12,296 bases of DNA, taken from NCBI GenBank assembly GCA_028717305.1, contig JAQUOC010000033.1, positions 1 through 12,296 of the forward strand. The letters are read 5' to 3'. The stretch is from Dehalococcoidales bacterium (GTDB lineage Bacteria > Chloroflexota > Dehalococcoidia > Dehalococcoidales > UBA5760). Below, one piece after another: positions 1 through 6,502 of the stretch (position 1 is the first letter of the stretch; each line of letters begins with the position of its first letter). Below the pieces are notes generated by a model. It ran no database searches. It was given only the letters and a program-made list of their open reading frames with translations, and was not told the origin of the DNA. Both the position numbers and the translations under genes were made by a program.

Positions 1-1209
1 CAGCGGATAGAATGGGCTTCCCGCGAGATGCCGGTAATAAGGCTGATCAGGGAACAGTTCGCCACCGAAAAACCGCTCAAAGGGGTCCGCATCTCGGCAT
101 GCCTGCATATTACCTCCGAGACAGCCAATCTGGCCCTGACTCTAAAGGATGGGGGGGCCAACGTCATTCTCTGCGCCTCCAACCCCCTCAGTACCCAGGA
201 CGATGTTACTGCCGCCCTGGTCGAGTACGGCATCCCCACCAATGCCATCAAGGGTGAAGATGAGACCAGATACTACCAGCATATCAACACTGCCCTGGAC
301 AATAAGCCTCATCTCACCGTAGATGACGGCGCCGATCTGGTCACCACCCTCCATACCAAACGAAGCGACCTGATTCGGGATGTCATCGGTGGCACTGAAG
401 AAACCACCACCGGCGTGATACGACTGCGCAGTCTGGAAAAATCGGGGGAGCTGCAGTACCCCATCATTGCGGTGAATGATGCCAAGACCAAGTACCTTTT
501 TGATAACCGCTACGGCACCGGACAGAGCACCATCGATGGTATCACCCGTGCCACCAACATCCTCTGGGCAGGTAAAAAAGTGGTGGTCTGTGGTTATGGC
601 TGGTGCGGGCGTGGCATCGCTCTAAGAGCCAGGGGGCTAGGCGCCCAGGTAATTATATGTGAGGTAGAACCAACCCGTGCTCTCGAAGCAGTCATGGACG
701 GCTACCAGGTTATGCCCCTGCTAGAGGCAGCAAAAGTTGGTAATGTTTTCATCACGATTTCAGGCAACAAAAATGTTATCGATAAAGCCCATATACAGGT
801 AATGAAAGACAACGCCTTACTGGCCAACAGCGGACATTTTAACGTCGAGATAAACATCCCGGTACTGGAGAGCATCGCTACCGGAAAACAACGTATAAGG
901 GGCCTCATCGATGAATACACCCTGCAAGACGGCCGCCACCTGTGTCTGCTGGGAGAGGGGAGATTGATTAACCTGGCCGCCGCCGAAGGACACCCCGCCA
1001 GCGTAATGGACATGAGTTTTGCCAATCAGGCACTTTGTCTGAAGTATATGGCGGAGAACAGCAGTAGCCTTAAGAAGAAGGTCTACCCGGTGCCAGAAGC
1101 AATAGATAAGGAGATAGCCCGGCTGAAGCTTCAGTCTCTGGGTATTCAAATAGACAAGCTTACCCCTGAGCAAGAGCAATACCTGGCCAGCTGGAAAGAA
1201 GGGACATAA
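1..1209 (+). CDS. ahcY: Adenosylhomocysteinase (S-adenosyl-L-homocysteine hydrolase), 5' end outside window
   Basis: Cytosolic NAD-dependent enzyme that splits S-adenosylhomocysteine into adenosine and homocysteine, removing the inhibitory product of SAM-dependent methylation. The frame is open from base 1 (QRIEWASREMPV...), and this run matches the conserved N-terminal region of the family, so the ATG at 28 is internal and the gene is cut by the window edge; 402 residues are visible. Seen: EETTTG (bases 397-414), the catalytic-region NDAKTKYLFDN with Lys at 490 and Asp at 502, and YGTGQST right after it. This last motif lacks the Cys present in the human enzyme, as in archaeal and Thermotoga-type enzymes. 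The Rossmann NAD site GYGWCGRG is at 592-615 and HPASVMDMSFANQA starts at 991. The C-terminus ends in SWKEGT and lacks the Lys-Tyr tail of the eukaryotic type. metK follows after 12 bases, so the two are probably co-transcribed. Confidence 0.96.
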   Translation, partial: QRIEWASREMPVIRLIREQFATEKPLKGVRISACLHITSETANLALTLKDGGANVILCASNPLSTQDDVTAALVEYGIPTNAIKGEDETRYYQHINTALDNKPHLTVDDGADLVTTLHTKRSDLIRDVIGGTEETTTGVIRLRSLEKSGELQYPIIAVNDAKTKYLFDNRYGTGQSTIDGITRATNILWAGKKVVVCGYGWCGRGIALRARGLGAQVIICEVEPTRALEAVMDGYQVMPLLEAAKVGNVFITISGNKNVIDKAHIQVMKDNALLANSGHFNVEINIPVLESIATGKQRIRGLIDEYTLQDGRHLCLLGEGRLINLAAAEGHPASVMDMSFANQALCLKYMAENSSSLKKKVYPVPEAIDKEIARLKLQSLGIQIDKLTPEQEQYLASWKEGT

Positions 1210-1221
1210 AAAGGAGAAAAA

Positions 1222-2436
1222 ATGACGAACAGTTTTAAGAACGCATCAAAATATCTACTCACTTCGGAATCAGTAACCGAAGGACACCCGGACAAGATGT
1301 GTGACCAGATATCAGACGCTATTCTGGACCATATTCTGGAAAAAGACCCCTACGCCCGGGTTGCCTGTGAAGTAGCAACGACCACCGGACTGGTAATCGT
1401 CCTTGGTGAGATTACTACCAACTGCTATGTTGAAGTACCGCAGGTAGTCAGAAGGGTAGTCCACGATATCGGCTACACTAACCCCAGTTACGGTTTTGAC
1501 TACCATTCCTGCGGAGTGCTGGTATCCATTAAAGAACAGTCAGCCGATATCGACCTGGGAGTGAGTAAATCCAGAGAAGTTAAGAAAGAAGTCGCCATAA
1601 ACGATGAGCTCGAGCAGATTGGCGCCGGTGACCAGGGTATGATGGTCGGCTTTGCCTGTAATGAAACCCCGGAGCTTATGCCGATGCCGATCTCTCTATC
1701 ACATAAGCTGTGCCAACGGCTGGCCCAGGTGCGAAAGGACAAGATCCTGCCGTACCTGCGCCCCGATGGCAAGTCACAGGTAACCGTGGAATACAGCAAG
1801 GGCACCCCGAAACGTATCACCAACGTAGTTATCGCCGCCCAGCACAACGAAAACGTCAGCAGTGAACAGATAGAGAGTGATATTAAAGAGCAGGTAGTGA
1901 AAGCAATCGTTCCCTCCTCATTGATTGATGATGAAACGGAATTCTACGTCAATGCTACCGGACGGTTCGTAATAGGCGGACCGGTTTCCGATACCGGATT
2001 TACCGGGCGTAAGATTCTGGTCGACACCTACGGTGGTATCGCCCGACACGGCGGTGGCGCTTTCTCGGGTAAAGATCCGACCAAGGTTGACCGCTCGGCA
2101 GCATACGCCGCCCGCTATATTGCCAAGAACATCGTAGCCGCCGGACTGGCCGAACGGCTGGAAGTACAGATCGCCTATGTTATCGGCGTTGCCCACCCAC
2201 TCTCCGTATCTATTGAGGCCTTTGGCACCGCCAGGGTCGATCATGATGTTATCACCAACCTGATTAACAAGCACTTCGATCTACGACCGGGAGCAATTAT
2301 TCGAGACCTTAACCTGCGCCGCCCGATATATCGGCAGACTGCCGCCTACGGCCACTTCGGGCGGAATGACCTGGATCTCCCCTGGGAAAAGACGGATAAA
2401 GCGGAAATCTTGAGAAAAGAAGCACTGGGTAAGTAG
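1222..2436 (+). CDS. metK: S-adenosylmethionine synthase (methionine adenosyltransferase)
   Basis: Makes S-adenosylmethionine from methionine and ATP, releasing phosphate and diphosphate; needs Mg2+ and K+ and normally works as a tetramer in the cytosol. The 404-residue product is slightly longer than the E. coli enzyme. Seen in order: TSESVTEGHPDK at 14-25 (the His and Asp of the ATP/Mg site), the GAGDQG signature at 134-139, ATGRFVIGGPVSDTG starting at 245, and the phosphate-binding GGGAFSGKDPTKVDRSA at 277-293. The start is well supported: AAGGAG at 1211-1216 lies 5 bases before the ATG and 12 bases separate it from ahcY. Co-location with ahcY places synthesis of the methyl donor and clearance of its by-product together. 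No SAM riboswitch would fit in the 12-base gap; any such control would have to lie upstream of ahcY. Confidence 0.98.
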   Translation: MTNSFKNASKYLLTSESVTEGHPDKMCDQISDAILDHILEKDPYARVACEVATTTGLVIVLGEITTNCYVEVPQVVRRVVHDIGYTNPSYGFDYHSCGVLVSIKEQSADIDLGVSKSREVKKEVAINDELEQIGAGDQGMMVGFACNETPELMPMPISLSHKLCQRLAQVRKDKILPYLRPDGKSQVTVEYSKGTPKRITNVVIAAQHNENVSSEQIESDIKEQVVKAIVPSSLIDDETEFYVNATGRFVIGGPVSDTGFTGRKILVDTYGGIARHGGGAFSGKDPTKVDRSAAYAARYIAKNIVAAGLAERLEVQIAYVIGVAHPLSVSIEAFGTARVDHDVITNLINKHFDLRPGAIIRDLNLRRPIYRQTAAYGHFGRNDLDLPWEKTDKAEILRKEALGK

Positions 2437-2449
2437 CAGAGTAATAACA

Positions 2450-2455
2450 GAGGAG
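2450..2455 (+). promoter_or_regulatory. Shine-Dalgarno (GAGGAG) serving the phosphohexomutase start region
   Basis: GAGGAG sits between the metK stop and the mutase. It directly abuts a tiny ATG-AAG-TAG reading frame (2456-2464), too close for normal initiation there. It lies 10 bases upstream of ATA 2466, a workable spacing. It is therefore the best available ribosome binding site for the mutase and favours initiation at or near 2466 over ATT 2478. Confidence 0.6.
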
Positions 2456-2465
2456 ATGAAGTAGA

Positions 2466-3893
2466 ATAGACAATCTCATTAAGTTCGGCACTGACGGCTG
2501 GCGGGGGATTATTGCCCAGGATTTTACCTTCGATAACGTACGGGTATGTGCCCAGGCAGTAGCCGACTATCTGAAAGAGACCGGGCTGGCCCGGCAGGGA
2601 ATCATTATTGGCTTTGATACCCGCTTTGCCTCCGAAGACTTCGCTGCCGCGGCTGCCGAGGTAGTCGCCGGCAATAGAGTCAAGGTACAACTCTGTCCCA
2701 AAGCAACTCCAACCCCGGTAGTAAGCTTCGGCATTACCTCCCAAAAAGCAGGGGGGGGTATTATTATAACCGCCAGTCATAACCCGGCACGATGGAACGG
2801 CTTTAAGTTCAAGGACGATTCCGGTTCCAGCGCCGCACCCCAGGTTACGGCCAGAATAGAGGAGAATATTGCCCGTATTCTAACCACGGGGAAGATAAAC
2901 AAGATGCCATTATCGCAAGCCCGGGAGGCGGGACTACTGGAACATCTCGACCTGGAACCGATCTACTGCCGGCAGCTCTCCAGCCTAATCAATCTGGATG
3001 AAATATGCCGCTCCCGATTAAAGATAGCCATCGACCCTATGTACGGAGCTGGTGCAGGTTATTTTAAGAAGTTCCTCTCCGGCGGTAATACTGAACTTAT
3101 CGAGATAAACAGTATAAGGAACCCCCTCTTTCCCGGTATAGAGCAGCCGGAGCCAATAGGTACTAACTTGGAGAAGCTGGCCGCTACAGTCAGAAAGGAA
3201 AGGGCCAGCATAGGACTGGCAACTGACGGTGATGCCGACCGCATCGGGATTATCGATGAGAACGGCACGTTCATCAGCACTCTACATGTTTTTGCCCTGC
3301 TTTGCCTATACCTGCTGGAGGTACGCGGAGAAAGAGGGCCGATAGTCAAGACGCTAACGATGAGCAGTATGGCCTACCGCCTGGGAGAAATATTCGACGT
3401 ACCGGTATATGAAACACCGGTAGGATTCAAGTATGTGGCACCAATAATGAAAAATGAACAGGCGCTGATCGGCGGTGAAGAAAGCGGCGGCTATGGCTTC
3501 AGAGGCCACGTCACAGAGCGGGATGGGATCCTGGCCGGTCTCTATTTTCTCGACCTGATGATAAAGACAGGGAAAAGCCCCTCAGAGCTAATCGACTATC
3601 TACACAGCAAGGTCGGTCCTCACTACTACAGACGCATCGATGTTGAATTCAGTGAAAGTAAGCGCCAGGTCATCAACAAACGGGTCAGGGATTACAACCC
3701 CGAGTCGATAGACGACATCAGGGTAGACAGCCTCGATACCAGAGACGGCTTCCGGTTCATGCTGGCTGATACCTCCTGGCTATTAATCCGGTTTTCCAAC
3801 ACCGAACCGCTGCTCCGACTTTACGCGGAAAGCAACTCACCGGAAAGAGTAGAAAGGCTACTCGGCATGGCTCAGGAACTGGTTAAGTCTTAA
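2466..3893 (+). CDS. Phosphoglucomutase/phosphomannomutase (alpha-D-phosphohexomutase), non-canonical start
   Basis: Interconverts hexose 6- and 1-phosphates through a phosphoserine; glucose versus mannose preference cannot be read here. All four domain signatures are present (numbering from 2466): FGTDGWRG at 7-14, catalytic phosphoserine loop TASHNP at 102-107 (Ser104), Mg2+ loop DGDADR at 254-259, sugar-specificity loop GEESGG at 337-342, and phosphate-binding RFSNTEP at 442-448, with Asn where Gly is usual. At 475 residues the length is normal. The start is odd: the first in-frame ATG is at 2904, which would remove the N-terminal domain and the catalytic Ser, while the in-frame stop at 2457-2459 leaves no ATG/GTG/TTG before the conserved motif. 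ATA 2466, 10 bases after GAGGAG, is the working start; ATT 2478 is the alternative. It follows metK by 29 bases and precedes an isomerase that shares its substrates. Confidence 0.9.
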   Translation: MDNLIKFGTDGWRGIIAQDFTFDNVRVCAQAVADYLKETGLARQGIIIGFDTRFASEDFAAAAAEVVAGNRVKVQLCPKATPTPVVSFGITSQKAGGGIIITASHNPARWNGFKFKDDSGSSAAPQVTARIEENIARILTTGKINKMPLSQAREAGLLEHLDLEPIYCRQLSSLINLDEICRSRLKIAIDPMYGAGAGYFKKFLSGGNTELIEINSIRNPLFPGIEQPEPIGTNLEKLAATVRKERASIGLATDGDADRIGIIDENGTFISTLHVFALLCLYLLEVRGERGPIVKTLTMSSMAYRLGEIFDVPVYETPVGFKYVAPIMKNEQALIGGEESGGYGFRGHVTERDGILAGLYFLDLMIKTGKSPSELIDYLHSKVGPHYYRRIDVEFSESKRQVINKRVRDYNPESIDDIRVDSLDTRDGFRFMLADTSWLLIRFSNTEPLLRLYAESNSPERVERLLGMAQELVKS

Positions 3894-3957
3894 ACTACCC
3901 CGGATGAATGGGAAACAAAGGGACTGATCCATCACGTGAAATAGGGGGGCAGGGTCA

Positions 3958-5028
3958 ATGGACACTACAATCTTGGACGATTCTCTGACACTGAAGAAAT
4001 ATGACCGTGAAGATATGCTCACCCGTCTCCAGGAAATGCCATCATTATGTCAATTAGCCTGGCGGATGGCGGCAGATTTCAACCTGCCCCCGGAATACGC
4101 CAACGTCGACAAGGTTGTGATTTCAGGCATGGGCGGCTCGGCTATCGGCGGCGATTTAGTCACCAGCCTGGTAGCGACCGAGGCCAGGATACCCATTATG
4201 ACCTGCCGGGGCTATCAACTGCCCGCCTTTGTTGATGACAGGACACTTCTTATTGCCTCCAGCTACTCAGGGAACACCGAGGAGACCCTGACTGCATTTG
4301 AGCAGGCTCTTAAGACAGGGGCCAAGAAACTGGCCATCACCACCGGAGGTAAACTTAGCACGATGGCCGAAAGAAGAAACATCCCCGTCTTTAGCTTTGA
4401 CTATAAAGCCCAACCCAGGGCGGCATTACCATTTAGTCTGATACCGATCCTCTGTTTTCTACAGAAGCTAGGCCTCATAAGCGATAAATCACGGGAGATA
4501 GTCGAAACGGTACCGACTCTAGAGAAATTATCCCGAAGAATAAGCGAAAGTGTACCAATAGACAGAAACCTGGCTAAACAACTCTCAGTCAGACTGCATC
4601 AACACCTGCCGGTAGTATACGGCGCCGGAATAGCCTCCGAGGTAGCCCGTCGCTGGAAGACTCAGCTTAACGAGAACAGTAAAGCCTGGTCTTTCTACGA
4701 AGTCTTTCCGGAACTGAACCACAATGCCATTGTCGGCTACCAATTTCCCGCAGAACTGGCCGGTAAAATACTGGTAGTGCTGCTCCGCTCTCCCCTGCTA
4801 CCGGAACGGGTGCTGCTCCGATATCAGGTAACCTGCCAGCTCCTAGAACAAGCAAGGGTTGACTACCAGATTGTTGATGGCGACGGCGACTACCCCTTGG
4901 GCCAGGTAATGAGCCTGACACTCTTCGGTGATTATGTCAGCTACTACCTGGCAATACTTTATCAGGTTGACCCTTCGCCGGTAAAAGCGATAGACTTTCT
5001 TAAAGAGCGGCTGGCCCGGAATAAATAG
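3958..5028 (+). CDS. Bifunctional phosphoglucose/phosphomannose isomerase (SIS-domain family)
   Basis: Reversibly converts fructose-6-phosphate to glucose-6-phosphate and mannose-6-phosphate in the cytosol. The 356-residue protein has two SIS (sugar isomerase) halves. Seen: MGGSAIGGD at 58-66 and SSYSGNTEE at 101-109 (Ser/Thr-rich phosphate-binding loops), QPRAALPFS at 152-160 with the conserved active-site Arg154, ELNHN at 252-256 supplying the family's catalytic Glu and His, and a late Lys343 in PVKAIDFLKERL. These are hallmarks of the PGI/PMI family characterised from crenarchaea, not of the longer classical Pgi. The start ATG follows AGGG at 3951-3954, a weak site. It lies 64 bases after the mutase, and the pair forms a short sugar-phosphate route feeding nucleotide sugars or glycolysis. 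Dual specificity is inferred from the family. Confidence 0.93.
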   Translation: MDTTILDDSLTLKKYDREDMLTRLQEMPSLCQLAWRMAADFNLPPEYANVDKVVISGMGGSAIGGDLVTSLVATEARIPIMTCRGYQLPAFVDDRTLLIASSYSGNTEETLTAFEQALKTGAKKLAITTGGKLSTMAERRNIPVFSFDYKAQPRAALPFSLIPILCFLQKLGLISDKSREIVETVPTLEKLSRRISESVPIDRNLAKQLSVRLHQHLPVVYGAGIASEVARRWKTQLNENSKAWSFYEVFPELNHNAIVGYQFPAELAGKILVVLLRSPLLPERVLLRYQVTCQLLEQARVDYQIVDGDGDYPLGQVMSLTLFGDYVSYYLAILYQVDPSPVKAIDFLKERLARNK

Positions 5029-5067
5029 AAAAGACGGGTTGCCAATCAGGATTTACCAGGTGAACGA

Positions 5068-5463
5068 ATGTACTATTTTGCCTACGCCTCCAACCTGAAC
5101 CGGAAACAGATGCAAGAACGCTGCCCGGAGAGTAAGCCCAGGTTCACCGCTACCCTTCATCACTACCAACTGGTCTTCGCTGGATGGTCCCGCACTTGGC
5201 GGGGGGGAGTGGCCACAATACGATCGTTCAGAGGAGAAAGGGTCAGAGGCGGCATCTATGAGGTCAACGCGGAGTGCTTGAGTCGGCTGGACAAATTCGA
5301 GGGCAGCGATTATCAACGGCTAAATGTGATCGTGAATAATGAGGACAATGATCCGGTCGAAGCAGTAACCTACATCAACAACCGCCAGTCCCGAGAAAGC
5401 AAGCCATCCGCCGAGTATCTAGATATTATCCGGCAGGGCTACAAGGACTGGAGGCTGATCTAA
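5068..5463 (+). CDS. Gamma-glutamylcyclotransferase-like (AIG2/GGCT fold) small protein
   Basis: The 131-residue protein belongs to the gamma-glutamylcyclotransferase fold, whose members release 5-oxoproline from gamma-glutamyl amines or peptides. Seen: N-terminal YFAYASNLNRKQMQERCP (residues 3-20), the substrate-loop region of the family, with YASN where YGSN is the textbook form. GGIYEVNAECLSRLDKFEG (61-79) carries the expected catalytic Glu at 78 in the FEG motif. PSAEYLDIIRQGYKDW near the C-terminus is the usual family ending. The start is supported by AGGTGA at 5058-5063, 4 bases before the ATG. It lies 39 bases after the isomerase and is the last gene of the plus-strand block. The substrate is unknown, and nothing in the neighbourhood (no glutathione gene in view) identifies it; activity is inferred from the fold and the Glu. 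Confidence 0.8.
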   Translation: MYYFAYASNLNRKQMQERCPESKPRFTATLHHYQLVFAGWSRTWRGGVATIRSFRGERVRGGIYEVNAECLSRLDKFEGSDYQRLNVIVNNEDNDPVEAVTYINNRQSRESKPSAEYLDIIRQGYKDWRLI

Positions 5464-5477
5464 TCCGGTAATGCAAA

Positions 5478-5522
5478 ATGCCGGAATCAACAGCCATAAA
5501 CACTGACTTATGATCCCGGCAT
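5478..5522 (+). terminator. Imperfect inverted repeat between the convergent blocks, candidate terminator
   Basis: Arms 5478-5489 (ATGCCGGAATCA) and 5511-5522 (TGATCCCGGCAT) pair over 12 positions with one A-C mismatch around a 21-base loop. It is the only clear hairpin in the 103-base gap between the cyclotransferase stop and the rpsI stop, where two long transcription units collide. Read on the minus strand the stem is followed by a short TTT, and on the plus strand by no T tract. It is therefore not a textbook intrinsic terminator in either direction; serving the ribosomal operon on the minus strand is the better fit. Confidence 0.4.
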
Positions 5523-5566
5523 CCTAATCAGCTAGAACAAACTAACCTGTTTCCCCATGGCAAAGG

Positions 5567-5971
5567 CTAACGCTTGGTGTACTGAGGTGCTTTACGAGCC
5601 CTCTTCAAGCCAACCTTTTTACGCTCCTTGACTCGAGAGTCCCGCGTCAGCAGTCCTCCCTGACGGAGTACCGACCTGAGCCTTTCGTCGGATTTGGATA
5701 AAGCCCTGGCAATACCGTGGGAAATAGCCCCGACCTGACCCGATATGCCACCCCCTTCTACCTTAACCACAACGTTATATCTACCGAGGCTTTCTGTAAC
5801 GAGAAGCGGCTGCTGTATGATGCGCCGGTGTTCGAAGCGGGGAAACCGCTCTTCATAGGGCATATTATTCACGATAATAGCGCCTTCCCCCGGCATCAGT
5901 CTTACTCTGGCAGTAGCCGTTTTACGTCTGCCAGTTCCGTAAAAGTAAGCCTGTGTTTCCATCTGAACCAT
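5567..5971 (-). CDS. rpsI: Small ribosomal subunit protein uS9
   Basis: A 30S head protein whose basic C-terminal tail reaches the decoding region and P-site tRNA. The 134-residue product is standard length. Seen: FYGTGRRKTATARVRL near residues 10-25, GEGAIIVNN, VKVEGGGISGQVGAISHGIARAL in the middle, and the conserved tail RDSRVKERKKVGLKRARKAPQYTKR, ending as the family does. Two ATG codons lie close together, at 5971 and 5962; the first is chosen because a purine-rich AAGAAAG lies before it, though this site is weak. It is the last gene of the minus-strand block and lies 81 bases downstream of rplM, an unusually long gap for this normally tightly linked pair. Confidence 0.98.
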   Translation of the reverse strand: MVQMETQAYFYGTGRRKTATARVRLMPGEGAIIVNNMPYEERFPRFEHRRIIQQPLLVTESLGRYNVVVKVEGGGISGQVGAISHGIARALSKSDERLRSVLRQGGLLTRDSRVKERKKVGLKRARKAPQYTKR

Positions 5972-6052
5972 ATCTTTCTTCAGGATGATAGAATCCTTAC
6001 TCTTTACCCCCCTTCCTTAGTACTAATGAGAAGCGGCTGATGCAGGCAGACC

Positions 6053-6502
6053 TCAAATCTCTCCTTTACCTTCAGCCTTAACTAGCTTGCCCTCTGTCTG
6101 AGCCAGATGAGGATGCTTATCACCAACGTATACCTTCAGCTTCTTGATCATGCTAGCACCCAATCGATTATGAGGTAACATCCCCTTAACCGCATATTCA
6201 ACGGCGCGGGTGGGGTTACTCTGCATCAACTCTTCAAGAGTGACACTCTTAAAACCACCAGGGTATCCCGAGTGTCGATAATAAACCTTCTGTTTGACCT
6301 TATCACCACTAACCCGGATCTTTTCAGCATTGAGAACAACCACAAAATCGCCGACATCCAGGTTACGGCAAAACATCGGTTTATGCTTACCCATCAGCAA
6401 CTTGGCTACCTCGGTAGCCAACCTGCCCAATATTTTATCCGAGGCATCAATAACATGCCACTCCCGCTTAATATCAGAAACCTTAACACTATAGGTTTTC
6501 AT
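6053..6502 (-). CDS. rplM: Large ribosomal subunit protein uL13
   Basis: A 50S protein that binds 23S rRNA early in assembly. The 149-residue product is normal length for bacterial L13. Seen: WHVIDASDKILGRLATEVAKLLMGKHKPMF near the N-terminus, GDFVVVLNAEKIRVSGDKVKQKVYYRHSGYPGG in the centre, and AVKGMLPHNRLGASMIKKLKVYVGDKHPHLAQ toward the C-terminus, all diagnostic. Its ATG overlaps the truA stop in an ATGA arrangement (4-base overlap). A GGAGGAG in the last codons of truA serves as its Shine-Dalgarno, so its translation is probably coupled to truA. rpsI follows after 81 bases. Confidence 0.98.
   Translation of the reverse strand: MKTYSVKVSDIKREWHVIDASDKILGRLATEVAKLLMGKHKPMFCRNLDVGDFVVVLNAEKIRVSGDKVKQKVYYRHSGYPGGFKSVTLEELMQSNPTRAVEYAVKGMLPHNRLGASMIKKLKVYVGDKHPHLAQTEGKLVKAEGKGEI

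Noticed and set aside
1210..1221. SAM-responsive riboswitch ahead of metK
   Set aside because: Only 12 bases separate ahcY and metK, holding just a Shine-Dalgarno; there is no room for an aptamer.
817..2274. Several 107-120 codon minus-strand frames under ahcY and metK
   Set aside because: All are shadows of conserved plus-strand genes; none has a recognisable domain or a good ribosome binding site.
2346..2780. 144-codon open frame on the minus strand across the metK end and mutase start
   Set aside because: It is antisense to clearly conserved coding sequence, matches no family I recognise, and is explained by codon bias of the opposite genes.
2904..3893. Mutase starting at ATG 2904 as an N-terminally truncated gene
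   Set aside because: The upstream sequence in the same frame encodes FGTDGWRG, TASHNP and the rest of domain 1 without interruption, so the gene is full length.
5717..6040. Plus-strand 107-codon frame across rpsI and its upstream spacer
   Set aside because: Antisense to rpsI, which is certain; the product resembles nothing known.
5972..6052. Promoter between rplM and rpsI
   Set aside because: TTGAGG and TACTAA-like hexamers exist but their spacing is wrong; nothing convincing.
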